Positions 18,992 through 27,624 are shown, numbered from the stretch's first letter. The stretch is DNA of 64,000 nt from an uncultured Acidimicrobiaceae bacterium (GCA_947259275.1 CAMYMH010000027.1:18532-82531); one strand, 5' to 3'. Notes: generated by a model not told the origin, from the letters alone. Program-made: numbers and translations.

Positions 18992-19741
18992 ATGGGATTC
19001 ATCGCTGCTTCCTCGGTGCTGCTGGCAGGCAGCCTCTGGGGCCTGCGGCTCATCGCCGCATCCGAGCCGTTCGCCGACGGTTCCGGAGCCCTGCTTGCCG
19101 TCTCGATGGTGATCACCTCGGCCGTTGCCAGCCTCGGGCTCGTGCTGGCCCGCGGACGGTGGGCGCGGCGGCTGGCGCTGGCCATCCTCGCCACCCAGGT
19201 CGGGTTGGCGATGGTGATGGACCTGGACGCCTGGGGTGCTATCACTCTGGCCGTCACCGCGCTGTCGATCGGGCTGGTGGCCGGGCCGTGGCTCGACGAC
19301 TTTCTTCGCCGGCTTCCACCCGCCGAGCCTCTTCCGGCCGGAGCCATGGCGCTGGCTCTTGGCCTGGTGGTCGGCCCCGGCCTGCTGGCATTGTCGTCGC
19401 CGGGCGGCGTTGAGGTCATGCATTGGGCGGCCGGCCTGGCCTCCCTCGTAACCGCCTGGGCATTCACCCGGGCTCTGCGCTTGGGCCTGTGGAGCGCACG
19501 GGTGGCGGTACCCGTCCTGCTGGTTGGTGCGGCCCTGGTCTCGACGCTCCCCGGCATGTTGGTGGCGTTGGCGATGGCGGTGACCAGCGCGGCCCTGGCC
19601 TGGTCCTCGCCGGTGAACCTGGCCGTCACGCCGCTGCTGACCAGGGCGCAAGGCGTCGCCGTCCCACCCGAGCTGGTGCCGCCCGACTTGCTGGCCGGGG
19701 CTGGATACGACGAGCGGGGCAGGCCGGTCGAGCGGCGATAA
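18992..19741 (+). CDS. Polytopic membrane protein, unknown function
   Basis: A 249-aa hydrophobic protein, with about seven predicted membrane helices spread along residues 1-225 (for example ASSVLLAGSLWGLRLIAA and LALAILATQVGLAMVM). The C-terminal ~30 residues are soluble. No motif was recognised. The general layout, without charged residues inside helices, resembles small integral membrane proteins of actinobacteria often near MnhB/MrpB-like genes, but I cannot support a transport function. The ATG at 18992 lies 42 bases after the phosphatase gene. Confidence 0.65.
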   Translation: MGFIAASSVLLAGSLWGLRLIAASEPFADGSGALLAVSMVITSAVASLGLVLARGRWARRLALAILATQVGLAMVMDLDAWGAITLAVTALSIGLVAGPWLDDFLRRLPPAEPLPAGAMALALGLVVGPGLLALSSPGGVEVMHWAAGLASLVTAWAFTRALRLGLWSARVAVPVLLVGAALVSTLPGMLVALAMAVTSAALAWSSPVNLAVTPLLTRAQGVAVPPELVPPDLLAGAGYDERGRPVERR

Positions 19742-19754
19742 CCTCAGGCAGCCC

Positions 19755-20045
19755 ATGACAACACCACCGCCCAATCGTCTCGTACCCAATCCCTGGGTGG
19801 CCGTTCCGGTCCTGGTGGCGGCCGCGGTCGGATGGTTCGTGGGGAGTAGCGTTGCCCGGGTGTCATGCCGGCCCGACAACTGCACCGGTGACGAAGTCCT
19901 ATGGGGGACGGTGGGAGCCCTGGTGGGGTTTGTCGGAGTTCTGATCGTGTCGGTGCTCGTTGTCCGGTCGCTCGCCGAATGGGCCGCCCTCTCCAAGGAA
20001 CAGAAGCAGACGCGCCAAGAAAAGAACCAACCGCCCACCTGTTGA
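19755..20045 (+). CDS. Small membrane protein, 96 aa
   Basis: Not recognised. Two hydrophobic helices (about residues 15-33 and 49-68) are separated by a short loop containing two cysteines (SCRPDNC), which would be extracytoplasmic or disulfide-forming if the N-terminus is inside. The C-terminal tail is hydrophilic and rich in lysine and glutamine. It begins 13 bases after the preceding membrane gene and is followed directly by the hairpin array in front of dinB. Confidence 0.55.
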   Translation: MTTPPPNRLVPNPWVAVPVLVAAAVGWFVGSSVARVSCRPDNCTGDEVLWGTVGALVGFVGVLIVSVLVVRSLAEWAALSKEQKQTRQEKNQPPTC

Positions 20046-20065
20046 GGACGCGAACCTTCCCAGGT

Positions 20066-20218
20066 CGAGTTACGAAGTAACTCGCAAGGAACGCGAAGCG
20101 TTCCCGAGGTCGCAAGGAACGCGAAGCGTTCCCGAGGTCGCAAGGAACGCCAAGCGTTCCCGAGGTCGCAAGGAACGCGAAGCGTTCCCGAGGTCGCAAG
20201 GAACGCCAAGCGTTCCCG
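20066..20218 (+). repeat. Array of six GAA/CAA-triloop hairpins, five as 28-bp tandem repeats
   Basis: The array starts with a hairpin CGAGTTAC-GAA-GTAACTCG (20066-20084). Five copies of a 28-bp unit then follow, starting at 20083, 20111, 20139, 20167 and 20195. Each carries GGAACGC-GAA-GCGTTCC or the loop variant with CAA (copies 3 and 5). The stems are perfect in every copy; only the loop base differs. Spacer CGAGGT-CGCAA is constant. The array ends about 20 bases before the dinB ATG and starts about 20 bases after the stop of the upstream gene. It is open in several frames but carries no start or family signature, so I do not consider it coding. Confidence 0.9.
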
Positions 20219-20240
20219 CGTTCCCGAGTACGGTGGAGCC

Positions 20241-21425
20241 ATGGCGGAATCCCAGCCCTTTGCTGAGCCGATCCTTCATGTTGACATGGATGCGTTTTTC
20301 GTCGAGGTGGAGCGGCTGGACGATCCCGAGCTGGTCGGTCTTCCCGTGGTGGTGGGTGGAATCGGCACCCGGGGTGTGGTGGCTGCCGCCAGCTATGAGG
20401 TTCGCCGGTACGGTGTTCACTCGGCGATGCCGGTTTCGCAGGCTCGCCGTCTCTGCCCGCATGCCCGGTTCGTTCCGCCCAATCACCGGCGCTACCGGGA
20501 AGTGTCCGAGGCGGTGTTCGGTGTCTTCCGCTCGTTCACCCCACTGGTGGAGGGTCTCTCTGTCGATGAGGCGTTCCTCGATGTGAGCGGGCTCCGCCTC
20601 CACTACCCCAGCTCGTCGCACGTCGGCGAAGACATCCGCAGCACCCTTCGGAGCGAACTGTCCCTGCCTGCTTCGGTGGGCGTGGCCACCAACAAGTTGC
20701 TGGCCAAGTTGGCGTCGGAGCAAGCCAAGCCCAATGGTCTCATCTGCGTCCCCCGCGGGGAGGAGCTGGCTTTTCTTCATCCGCTCGGGGTCCGGCGCCT
20801 GTGGGGGGTGGGTGAGGCTACCTACGCGGCCCTGGAAGCGATCGGCGTTGCCACTATCGGGGAGCTGGCCGCGATACCCATCGCGACCCTCGAGGGTCGC
20901 CTCGGCACTTCACTGGGCCGGCATCTGCACCAGCTGTCCAACGGCCGGGATGATCGGGCGGTCAGCCCGGACGGTGAAACCAAATCGATCTCGGTCGAGC
21001 AGACCTACGAACGCGATCTCAGCTCCCCAGACGTCATCGAATCCGAGATTCTCCGCCAATGCGAGCGGGTCGGCTCTCGGCTCCGACGCGCCGGACTGGC
21101 CGGCCGTACCGTGACCCTCAAGGTCCGGTACCCGGACTTCACGACTGTTACCCGCAGCCATTCATTCGACTCGGCGGTCGACGTCTCACACCACCTCTTC
21201 CAGGCAGCTCGCGACCTGATGGGGCGCGTCGACCTGGCCCGGCCGGTCCGCTTGCTTGGCGTCGGGGTGAGTTCGCTCGAGCCGGCCGGAGCCCCGCGCC
21301 AACTGGGGCTGGACCGTCCCGCCGCCTGGGACGACGTGACGTCGGCGGTCGACCAGATCCGTTCCCGTTATGGAGAGCGTGCGGTGTGGCCGGCCCGGCT
21401 GGTTCGGCCCCCCGGGGACAGGTGA
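20241..21425 (+). CDS. dinB: DNA polymerase IV (Y family)
   Basis: DinB (394 aa) is the error-prone translesion polymerase. Catalytic acidic residues are in LHVDMDAFF (D15, D17) and LSVDEAFLDVS (D110, E111), and YEVRRYGVHSAMP is the family's finger motif. The thumb (helix-hairpin-helix, GVRRLWGVGEATYAALEAIGVATIGELAA) and little-finger domains are complete. QLGLD near the C-terminus resembles a beta-clamp-binding motif. Length is typical. Start is the ATG at 20241 directly after the hairpin array. I saw no LexA-box-like site, though the array occupies the place where one would be expected. Confidence 0.93.
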   Translation: MAESQPFAEPILHVDMDAFFVEVERLDDPELVGLPVVVGGIGTRGVVAAASYEVRRYGVHSAMPVSQARRLCPHARFVPPNHRRYREVSEAVFGVFRSFTPLVEGLSVDEAFLDVSGLRLHYPSSSHVGEDIRSTLRSELSLPASVGVATNKLLAKLASEQAKPNGLICVPRGEELAFLHPLGVRRLWGVGEATYAALEAIGVATIGELAAIPIATLEGRLGTSLGRHLHQLSNGRDDRAVSPDGETKSISVEQTYERDLSSPDVIESEILRQCERVGSRLRRAGLAGRTVTLKVRYPDFTTVTRSHSFDSAVDVSHHLFQAARDLMGRVDLARPVRLLGVGVSSLEPAGAPRQLGLDRPAAWDDVTSAVDQIRSRYGERAVWPARLVRPPGDR

Positions 21426-21520
21426 TACTCCAGGAATGTACGAAACACGCCGAGGGTTTCTAGAACCGTGTACCGGTATACTGCAGCCACCAGCCTGAGT
21501 TGGCTCACAGGGGAGTAGTC

Positions 21521-21859
21521 GTGCCGCTCAACGACAAAGAACAGAAGATCCTCGACGAGATCGAGCGCCAGTTTCTGCAGGACGACCCCAAGCTCGCCAA
21601 GGCGGTTCGGACCGCGTCGGCCTCAGATTTGCTGCGCCGTTCTTCCCGGCTGACCATCGGTGGCTTCATCATCGGTCTCGCGCTCATGCTGCTCTTCTTC
21701 ACCAGCAACACGATCGTGGCGATGATCGGGTTTGTCGTGATGGTGGCCTCGGCCTCCGTTTTCGTGGTGACCCTCCGGCGCCGGACCATGGGTCCGGGCT
21801 CGGCCGGACTCGGACCCGACTCTTGGGTCGAGCGCTTCATCTCCAAGTGGCGGCGCTAG
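21521..21859 (+). CDS. DUF3040 membrane protein
   Basis: A 112-aa protein of the DUF3040 family, typical of actinobacteria. It opens with PLNDKEQKILDEIERQFLQDDPKLA, the family hallmark, and then has two membrane helices (about residues 45-65 and 67-87) and a basic tail. The function is not established. I choose the GTG at 21521, six bases after GGGAG, because the family begins at this point; an upstream start would add seven unrelated residues. A TATACT box at 21477-21482 is a plausible -10 element, without a clear -35. Confidence 0.85.
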   Translation: MPLNDKEQKILDEIERQFLQDDPKLAKAVRTASASDLLRRSSRLTIGGFIIGLALMLLFFTSNTIVAMIGFVVMVASASVFVVTLRRRTMGPGSAGLGPDSWVERFISKWRR

Positions 21860-21958
21860 GTCGCGCGTAGCTAGAGTGAGGCTCTCGTTTCGGCGAGGCT
21901 AAGAGCGAGCGGGCATCGGTCTCTCGCAAGGATTTTCGGGCACACGCGGAGGGTTGGG

Positions 21959-22444
21959 TTGGAAGGATTCACGGCGCAGCAAGCCATCAAGTTGACCGGC
22001 TGTACCGCCCACCAACTCAGGTATTGGGACCGGGTCAATCTGGTGGTCCCTTCGCTGCAGACCACCGGCGGTCGCCCCGGCAAGCGGAGGCTGTATTCGT
22101 TCCGGGACGTGGTGGCGCTCCGAGTGGTCAAGAGCCTGTTAGACAACGGGATGTCGCTCCAGCGAGTCAGGCGGGCCTGGAACTACCTTCGGCGTACCGC
22201 CAACATGGACAAACACCTGTCGGAGGTGACCCTCGTCACCGATGGCGCCACCATCTACTCGGTCGACGATGAGTCCCTGCTCGATGCCCTGCGCGAGGGT
22301 CAGATGGCGTTCTTCGGAGCGATCGACAAGATCGCCCGCTCGGTCGCCGAGGACGTAACTCGCTTCGAGCTAGACCGCGAGAAGTTCCTCGAGACGCTGC
22401 GCGAGGTCGAGGACGACATCATGCAGGAAGCCAGCGGAAACTAG
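21959..22444 (+). CDS. MerR-family transcriptional regulator
   Basis: A 161-aa protein with an N-terminal MerR winged helix-turn-helix (about residues 4-72): FTAQQAIKLTGCTAHQLRYWDR recognises DNA, and RLYSFRDVVALRVVKSLLDNGMSL is the wing and dimerisation lead. After that it has a coiled C-terminal part rather than a metal- or drug-binding domain I can identify. The start is TTG at 21959, five bases after GGAGGG. It stands alone; its target is unknown. A heptad repeat tract follows the stop by seven bases. Confidence 0.83.
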   Translation: MEGFTAQQAIKLTGCTAHQLRYWDRVNLVVPSLQTTGGRPGKRRLYSFRDVVALRVVKSLLDNGMSLQRVRRAWNYLRRTANMDKHLSEVTLVTDGATIYSVDDESLLDALREGQMAFFGAIDKIARSVAEDVTRFELDREKFLETLREVEDDIMQEASGN

Positions 22445-22451
22445 CGGGCCC

Positions 22452-22479
22452 ACCGCGAGCCGCCCACCGACAACCGTAC
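22452..22479 (+). repeat. Heptad tract (ACCGNNN) after MerR gene
   Basis: Four consecutive heptads on the sense strand: ACCGCGA, GCCGCCC, ACCGACA, ACCGTAC. The tract begins seven bases after the MerR stop codon. See the finding on heptad tracts for the other sites. Confidence 0.55.
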
Positions 22480-22797
22480 GTGGCCGCAAGCTCTGAAGCA
22501 GGTTGGAGACATCTGCGATAGAGCCATTTCGTATGTTTCCTACCCGCAGCACGGAAGGATGCGTGATGGAGAACTCGCAACCGACGACCCCTTTCCGCGG
22601 ATTGGCCGCCCAAAACGCACCGGCCACCTCACCGAATGTTCCGAAAGCCGCGGCCATGTGGGGTCTCATGCCCGGCCAGGTATGGCCCGCCCAGGAGCCC
22701 GGTCGGAGAGCCCCGAAGCGCCGGAGGTCCCGCGTTGGTCGTGCCCTGCGTAAGGAGCGATAGCGATTCTGGCCGGTGGACGGTTGGCGATGGGCGG
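22480..22797. other. Intergenic stretch between convergent MerR and tgpA genes
   Basis: Apart from the heptad tracts at both ends, I see no repeat or RNA gene. A plus-strand frame at 22566-22763 (ATG after GAAGGATGCG) would encode a 65-aa basic, proline-rich protein (MENSQPTTPFRGLAAQ...) with no recognised motif. Its third-position GC is only moderate and there is no homologue I can name, so it is not listed as a gene. Confidence 0.4.
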
Positions 22798-22801
22798 TCA
22801 G
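22774..22801 (-). repeat. Heptad tract at the 3' end of the TgpA-like gene
   Basis: On the plus strand the heptads read CGGTGGA, CGGTTGG, CGATGGG, CGGTCAG, which on the sense (minus) strand of the gene is an ACCG-phased series. The tract runs through and past the stop codon of the TgpA-like gene at 22798. Confidence 0.5.
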
Positions 22802-25191
22802 GCCCGCCGGCTTCGCTTGATCCAATCGGGCAGGAGCGATCGCAGTCGATAGGTTCGACGGAGCCTTTGCCATAGTGATTCGCGCGACCGCAACCTTCGC
22901 TCGGTGTCGGCGAGACTGGTGGTAGCCATCTGGCGAGACTCGGCACGCAGCTGGCGACTCGGCCCATAGATCGACTCACTGTATACGTTGGCGAGGGGGT
23001 AGAGCGCGGCATCGTTGGCGGCCGCCACCTCGTTAGGAGTGTCGGCGCGGTTGAGGCCGATGCCCGAGTCGATCAGGCGGTCGACGATTTCCGCCCATGC
23101 CGCCGCCACGTCACCGTCCTCGAGCCGCCGCAAGCGGCGTCGACGTCTTCGACGCTTGATGGCCGGCACGATCCCCAGCCCCAGGACGGCGATCACGCCC
23201 CACACGGCTGCTCCCGTAGCCCAGCTCGGGAGCGAGAAGCCGCCGCCGTCGGTCGGATCCGAGGTACCGGTGCCGGCGAAGGGGCTGAGGTCATCGAGGT
23301 TGGGATTGACCACCGGGGGGCCACCGGTTCCACTCCCACCGGCGGCGGCGCGGGCGGCCGCCTCGATTTGGTCGAAGTAGCGGCCCAGGTCGCGCGACGT
23401 CAGGCCGGTCCGCTCGAAGGTGGTCGGATTGACCCCGTCACCCCTCGGGGTGGGGTCAAACCGAACCCATCCCTGGGCCGGCAGCCAGACCTCAACCCAG
23501 GCATGGGCATTGCGGTCTCGAACCAGGATCGAGCCGTCGGGCTGAGTGGTCCCGGGCGTGAAACCGAGCACGGTGCGGGTCGGGATGTTGAGGATGCGTG
23601 CCAGCACGCCCATCGAGGCCGAGAACTGCTCGCAGTAGCCAATGTGGTAGCCGGGCACGGTGTCATCGAGCAGCCAGGTGGCGAGGTCACTGTCTCGCTC
23701 GTTGGGAGCCACGTTGATCGAATAGCGGAACTGCTGCGGGTCCCGAAAATAGTGCTCGAGGGCGAGCGCCTTCTCGTAGTCGGTCTCGAGGCCGAAGGTG
23801 AGGTCGAGGGCGAGGCGCCGCAGCCCACCGGTTGGATCGATCCCGCCCGGCAGCTGGAGATACCGCTCCAGGTCGGGAGGCGTGTCGCCCGGATCCGCCG
23901 GCGTCGGTAACGGCGGGAATCGACCCTCGTCGGCAGCCGCCGCGAACAGGGGAGAGAGTGCCGTCCCGGTGGCGTCGGCCGCCAGGACGCCGGCGTCCAC
24001 CACTGGAATGAGGGATTGGACGCGATAAGTCATGCCGAGACTGGTGAGGCCGTCGATGTGGAGCGACCCGTCGACCGGATCGACCCGGGTGGTCTTGGCC
24101 ACCAGCCGCTTCTCTGAGAACAACTCGATGGGTGAATAGGCGGCAGGCAAAACGTCCTCAGCCAGCCGCTGGATGACAATGTCCTGGGTCACGGCGACCG
24201 TCTCACCCCGGTAGGCGAAGCCGTCGTCCTCCCAGCCCGTCTCGTCCAGGTCCTCGCGATCGCCACGCGACGCATACCAATTCGTGCCGTTGAACGAGTC
24301 CATCGTCAGCAAGCGCCAGTAGATCTGATTGCTGGGGAGATCTCCGGTCAATCTGGCCGAAAACACCGGCACGTCCGAGTTGTTGACCAGACGGCGCTGA
24401 ACGTCGATAAACGGGTTGTACGACACGCTGCCGACCCCCCCGCCGATGCCCGACCGGTTGGTCCAATCGAGCACTCCGGTTGCGGGGACCGCTTCCGCGT
24501 TGACGGCCTGGCGGGTGGCGAACACCGAAACCGCGGTAACGGAGACGACGGCCAGCACCGGGACGGCAAAGGCTTTCACCCGGGCAGCCTGGCGTCCATG
24601 TCCGGCGTGACCACCGCCCGCCCGCTGATCGCCGGCGACGCTGGCCAGCCCACCCCCGACCAGCAGCAGCAGCACCGTAGTCCACACCATGCTGGTGCTC
24701 TGCCGGTCGATGACCGCCAGCTGCAGGTAAAACACGACCGGTGGAACGACGCCCAGGTAGGGCGCGTTGTTCATCAGGCCCCAGGCGGCGAGAGCCGACA
24801 GCGCCCAGACCATCAGCGCCGCCAGGGCCACGATCCCCGCCAGAGGGGTCACCGGTGGGGAAGAGAACCGGAAGACGGTCAGGGCGTCTGAGATTTCGGT
24901 GACGATGTCGCCGGCAATCCCGATGGGAGGCACCGCCCGGTCGGACAGCTCGCCACCGACATACAGGAACGCGAACAGGCCGAACAGGAGCAGGTGCGCC
25001 GCCAGCAAGGTCACCGTCCCGAAGCGTGCCTTGAGCCCCGCCCAGGTGATAACCGCCCCCAACGCGGCCGCCGCCAGGACGACCAATTGCCACGGGAGTG
25101 CTCCGTCGGTCGGCAGGAACAGCCGGGTGAGCCTGAGGATGACCAGCCCGAGCAGCGCCGCGCTGGCTACCCAGGTGAGGCGGAAGACCAT
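22798..25191 (-). CDS. TgpA-type membrane transglutaminase-like protein
   Basis: A 797-aa protein with an N-terminal multi-helix membrane part (about residues 1-235; six helices, DUF3488-like), then a large extracytoplasmic region holding a transglutaminase-like core: the cysteine in YHIGYCEQFSASMGVLAR, the histidine in RNAHAWVEVWLP and the aspartate in WVRFDPTP. After that comes another membrane helix (about 695-712) and a cytosolic DUF4129-like tail. Such proteins occur with DUF58 and MoxR genes and are thought to act in envelope protein modification or assembly; the reaction is not proven. The 5' end overlaps the 3' end of the DUF58 gene by 25 bases. Confidence 0.87.
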   Translation of the reverse strand: MVFRLTWVASAALLGLVILRLTRLFLPTDGALPWQLVVLAAAALGAVITWAGLKARFGTVTLLAAHLLLFGLFAFLYVGGELSDRAVPPIGIAGDIVTEISDALTVFRFSSPPVTPLAGIVALAALMVWALSALAAWGLMNNAPYLGVVPPVVFYLQLAVIDRQSTSMVWTTVLLLLVGGGLASVAGDQRAGGGHAGHGRQAARVKAFAVPVLAVVSVTAVSVFATRQAVNAEAVPATGVLDWTNRSGIGGGVGSVSYNPFIDVQRRLVNNSDVPVFSARLTGDLPSNQIYWRLLTMDSFNGTNWYASRGDREDLDETGWEDDGFAYRGETVAVTQDIVIQRLAEDVLPAAYSPIELFSEKRLVAKTTRVDPVDGSLHIDGLTSLGMTYRVQSLIPVVDAGVLAADATGTALSPLFAAAADEGRFPPLPTPADPGDTPPDLERYLQLPGGIDPTGGLRRLALDLTFGLETDYEKALALEHYFRDPQQFRYSINVAPNERDSDLATWLLDDTVPGYHIGYCEQFSASMGVLARILNIPTRTVLGFTPGTTQPDGSILVRDRNAHAWVEVWLPAQGWVRFDPTPRGDGVNPTTFERTGLTSRDLGRYFDQIEAAARAAAGGSGTGGPPVVNPNLDDLSPFAGTGTSDPTDGGGFSLPSWATGAAVWGVIAVLGLGIVPAIKRRRRRRRLRRLEDGDVAAAWAEIVDRLIDSGIGLNRADTPNEVAAANDAALYPLANVYSESIYGPSRQLRAESRQMATTSLADTERRLRSRESLWQRLRRTYRLRSLLPDWIKRSRRA

Positions 25192-26345
25192 CGTCCTGCT
25201 CCAATCGCTTCGCTCCAGGCACCCGCCCAGCTGTCGTTCAGGCCGACCACCGATGCGGCGGCACCACCGAGCTTGAACGGGACCAGGAAGTCGGGTTCCT
25301 CGTCTGCCACCACCATAAGCACGGTCTTGCTGTAATCGCGCCCGAGTGTCTCGAATACGGCCAAGTTCTCATCATCAAGCCGGCCGGTTATCAAGACGAG
25401 GGCGCCGCCGGCGTGACCGTGCCGGCGCATCCGGAGAGCCGCATGACGAAGGTCGAGCGCTTCGATCGGCTGGACGGCAGCCAGTTTCTCCATGGCCAGC
25501 TCGTAGGGGGCAGGCCCGGGCGGCCGAACGGTGTCGCCCACCCAGAGCTGGGGCAAGTAGCCGCCGCCGTAGAAGTGATGCAGCACCGAGGCGGTGCCCT
25601 TGACGGCATGTTCGAAGCTCTCCGGCGTGTGGGTGGCGGACCTGGAATCGAGCAGGACCAGGGCCCGCGACTGCCAGGGGATCTCGAGCTGACGGATCAT
25701 GAGCTCGTCCCGCTTGGCCGATGACGGCCAGTGCACTCGCCGGAGGTCGTCGCCCTGGCGGTACTCGCGGAGGGTGAAGAAGTCGTCCCCCCCGCTGGGC
25801 GCGTACGACGGGTGCGCCGACTGTACAGACGGGTCGTGGCCCCGGGTGGTGGGAAACCCGCTGAGAACTTCAATGGCGGGGTACACCACCAGCCGGTCGA
25901 CGCCGCCGGTGGTGGTCCTGACGGCCGCCAGGTCGAGTGGATCCGAGATGATGAGGTCGGCAGGGCCGATCTGATAGACGCCGCGCGGACGACACACGAT
26001 CTCATAGTGGGCCGAGACGGTGGTGTTGCGACCGGCCCGCGAGGTGGCAAACCGGGCTCGCCCCAGTTTGGACACTTCATCCTCGATGATCAGCGGCCGC
26101 AGAGGACGGCGAGCGAATATGCGGATCTCGACCCGAGCGCGATCGCCCTCGTGCAGGTGGCGGGGCGTGATATGGCGGGTGAGTTTGGCGTCGGGACGCG
26201 ACCGCCGGACGATCAACGCGCCGGCGATGACCGACCCGAGCAGAAAGATCCCGCCCGCAAACAGCTCGGCCTCACCGAAGCCGACGAAGAGCAACACGAG
26301 CGCGGCGGCGGCGCCGAGAGCCGCCCACCCGCGGGTCGTGATCAT
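25167..26345 (-). CDS. DUF58 domain protein
   Basis: A 392-aa protein with two N-terminal membrane helices (about residues 7-45) and a DUF58 region containing FFTLREYRQGDDLRRVHWPSSAKRDELMIRQLE, the family signature. A von Willebrand A-like fold follows (ALVLLDSRS). In the MoxR-DUF58-TgpA arrangement the DUF58 protein is thought to be a partner of the AAA ATPase at the membrane. Overlap of start and stop with both neighbours shows a single coupled operon. Confidence 0.87.
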   Translation of the reverse strand: MITTRGWAALGAAAALVLLFVGFGEAELFAGGIFLLGSVIAGALIVRRSRPDAKLTRHITPRHLHEGDRARVEIRIFARRPLRPLIIEDEVSKLGRARFATSRAGRNTTVSAHYEIVCRPRGVYQIGPADLIISDPLDLAAVRTTTGGVDRLVVYPAIEVLSGFPTTRGHDPSVQSAHPSYAPSGGDDFFTLREYRQGDDLRRVHWPSSAKRDELMIRQLEIPWQSRALVLLDSRSATHTPESFEHAVKGTASVLHHFYGGGYLPQLWVGDTVRPPGPAPYELAMEKLAAVQPIEALDLRHAALRMRRHGHAGGALVLITGRLDDENLAVFETLGRDYSKTVLMVVADEEPDFLVPFKLGGAAASVVGLNDSWAGAWSEAIGAGRWSSASPG

Positions 26346-27319
26346 CGAACGTCTGTCGTCCCAGGGACAGGGATGGTCGAGGTGATGCGGTCGAGCACTT
26401 CGATCACAGAGGCGGCCCGCATCTGCGCCTCGGGACGCAAGATGACCCGGTGGCTCAAGGTGGGGACCATGAGCGCCTTCACGTCGTCCGGGGTCACGTA
26501 GGCCCGGCCGGTGGCCGCGGCACGGACCCGAGCGGACCGCTGGAGATAGAGCGTGGCGCGGGGTGAGGCGCCGAGCAGCAAGTCGGGGTCGGAGCGGGTG
26601 GCCTCGGCCAGATCTACCAGATAACCCTTGAGCTCGGGCGCCACGTGAACCGCCGAGGCCTGGCGCATCATCTCGACCACTTCTTTGGCCTCGAGCACCG
26701 GCTCGATGTCCTCGAACACCGAATGATCTCCGTGAGCATCGAGCATCTCGAGCTCCTTGCCGCGGGCGGGGTAACCGAGCGTCACCCGGGTCATGAACCG
26801 ATCCAGCTGCGCCTCCGGCAGCGGATAGGTGCCCTCGTGCTCGATCGGATTCTGGGTGGCGATCACCATGAAAGGAGGTTCGAGCGGCCGGGTAATCCCG
26901 TCGACGGTGACCTGGCGTTCCTCCATCGCTTCCAGTAGTGCCGCCTGGGTCTTGGGACTGGCACGATTGATCTCATCACCCAGCACGATGTTGGAAAACA
27001 CCGGCCCGCGCCGGAACACGAACTTGCCTCGCTCCCGATCCCATACCGAGACACCCGTGAGGTCGGAAGGCAGCAGGTCGGGAGTGAATTGAATCCTGTG
27101 AAAAGAGCAGTCGATGGAACGAGCCAGCGACTTCGCCAGCAATGTCTTGCCCACTCCGGGGACGTCCTCGACCAGGCAGTGCCCGCCGGCAACCAGCGTC
27201 TGGACCACCAGCCGGATCTCATCGTGTTTGCCTTGAATGACCCGTTCGATGTTGGCCACGACCGCGTCGAACCGCTCTACGAACCAATCCGTGCCGGACT
27301 CCACTGGCTCCGCTGTCAA
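26342..27319 (-). CDS. MoxR-family AAA ATPase
   Basis: A 325-aa AAA+ ATPase. Walker A is in EDVPGVGKTLLAKSLA, Walker B/sensor region in NIVLGDEINRASPKTQAALLEAMEE, and VIATQNPIEHEGTYPLPEAQLDRF is the MoxR hallmark. MoxR proteins act as chaperones for metal insertion or complex assembly, usually with a VWA/DUF58 partner, which lies immediately downstream (ATGA overlap). The ATG at 27319 is followed by family-like sequence after about 15 residues. First gene of the operon; its promoter should lie in the ~70 bases shared with the divergent hypothetical gene. Confidence 0.9.
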   Translation of the reverse strand: MTAEPVESGTDWFVERFDAVVANIERVIQGKHDEIRLVVQTLVAGGHCLVEDVPGVGKTLLAKSLARSIDCSFHRIQFTPDLLPSDLTGVSVWDRERGKFVFRRGPVFSNIVLGDEINRASPKTQAALLEAMEERQVTVDGITRPLEPPFMVIATQNPIEHEGTYPLPEAQLDRFMTRVTLGYPARGKELEMLDAHGDHSVFEDIEPVLEAKEVVEMMRQASAVHVAPELKGYLVDLAEATRSDPDLLLGASPRATLYLQRSARVRAAATGRAYVTPDDVKALMVPTLSHRVILRPEAQMRAASVIEVLDRITSTIPVPGTTDVR

Positions 27320-27387
27320 GGAGGTCTCCTCAGGGATGATGGGATAAACAGCCTATCAGGGGTTCCAACATTAGAGTCAGGTACCCG

Positions 27388-27624
27388 ATGTTCGCGTCCT
27401 CGATTCTGCGGGTGGTTATCCGTCGTCCCTCACTGTGGCCCGAAGCCGTGCGTGCCCTCATCGCCTTCACCCCCGGGGGTTGGTGGAAGCGGGCCCCGTT
27501 TGTCCCGGTGCCGCGGCGAGCTTATCTGCGGTGGCGCATGCAAACCGCCTACGGTTCCGCCGACGCCGCTCCGATGGCAGAGGACCTCATCCGCTTCCTC
27601 GAGTGGCGGAGGAACCAGCGATGA
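27388..27624 (+). CDS. Small basic protein, 78 aa, unknown
   Basis: I do not recognise this protein. It is basic and tryptophan-rich (GGWWKRAPFVPVPRRAYLRWRMQTAYGSADA), with a short hydrophobic stretch at the start and an amphipathic end (AEDLIRFLEWRRNQR). It may lie on the inner face of the membrane, but there is no clear transmembrane helix. The stop overlaps the start of the next gene by four bases (ATGA), so the two form a coupled pair. Confidence 0.6.
   Translation: MFASSILRVVIRRPSLWPEAVRALIAFTPGGWWKRAPFVPVPRRAYLRWRMQTAYGSADAAPMAEDLIRFLEWRRNQR

Noticed and set aside
20083..20222. CRISPR array
   Set aside because: The 28-bp repeat size is suggestive, but there are no unique spacers between units and no cas genes; the units are direct tandem hairpins.
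18596..20242. Long minus-strand frame of about 550 codons
   Set aside because: It is the shadow of the histidine phosphatase and membrane genes and of the hairpin array; composition is arginine- and glycine-rich as in antisense of high-GC genes.
22566..22763. 65-aa plus-strand frame with a possible ribosome site
   Set aside because: No recognised motif, moderate codon bias and low complexity; position between convergent genes makes chance plausible.
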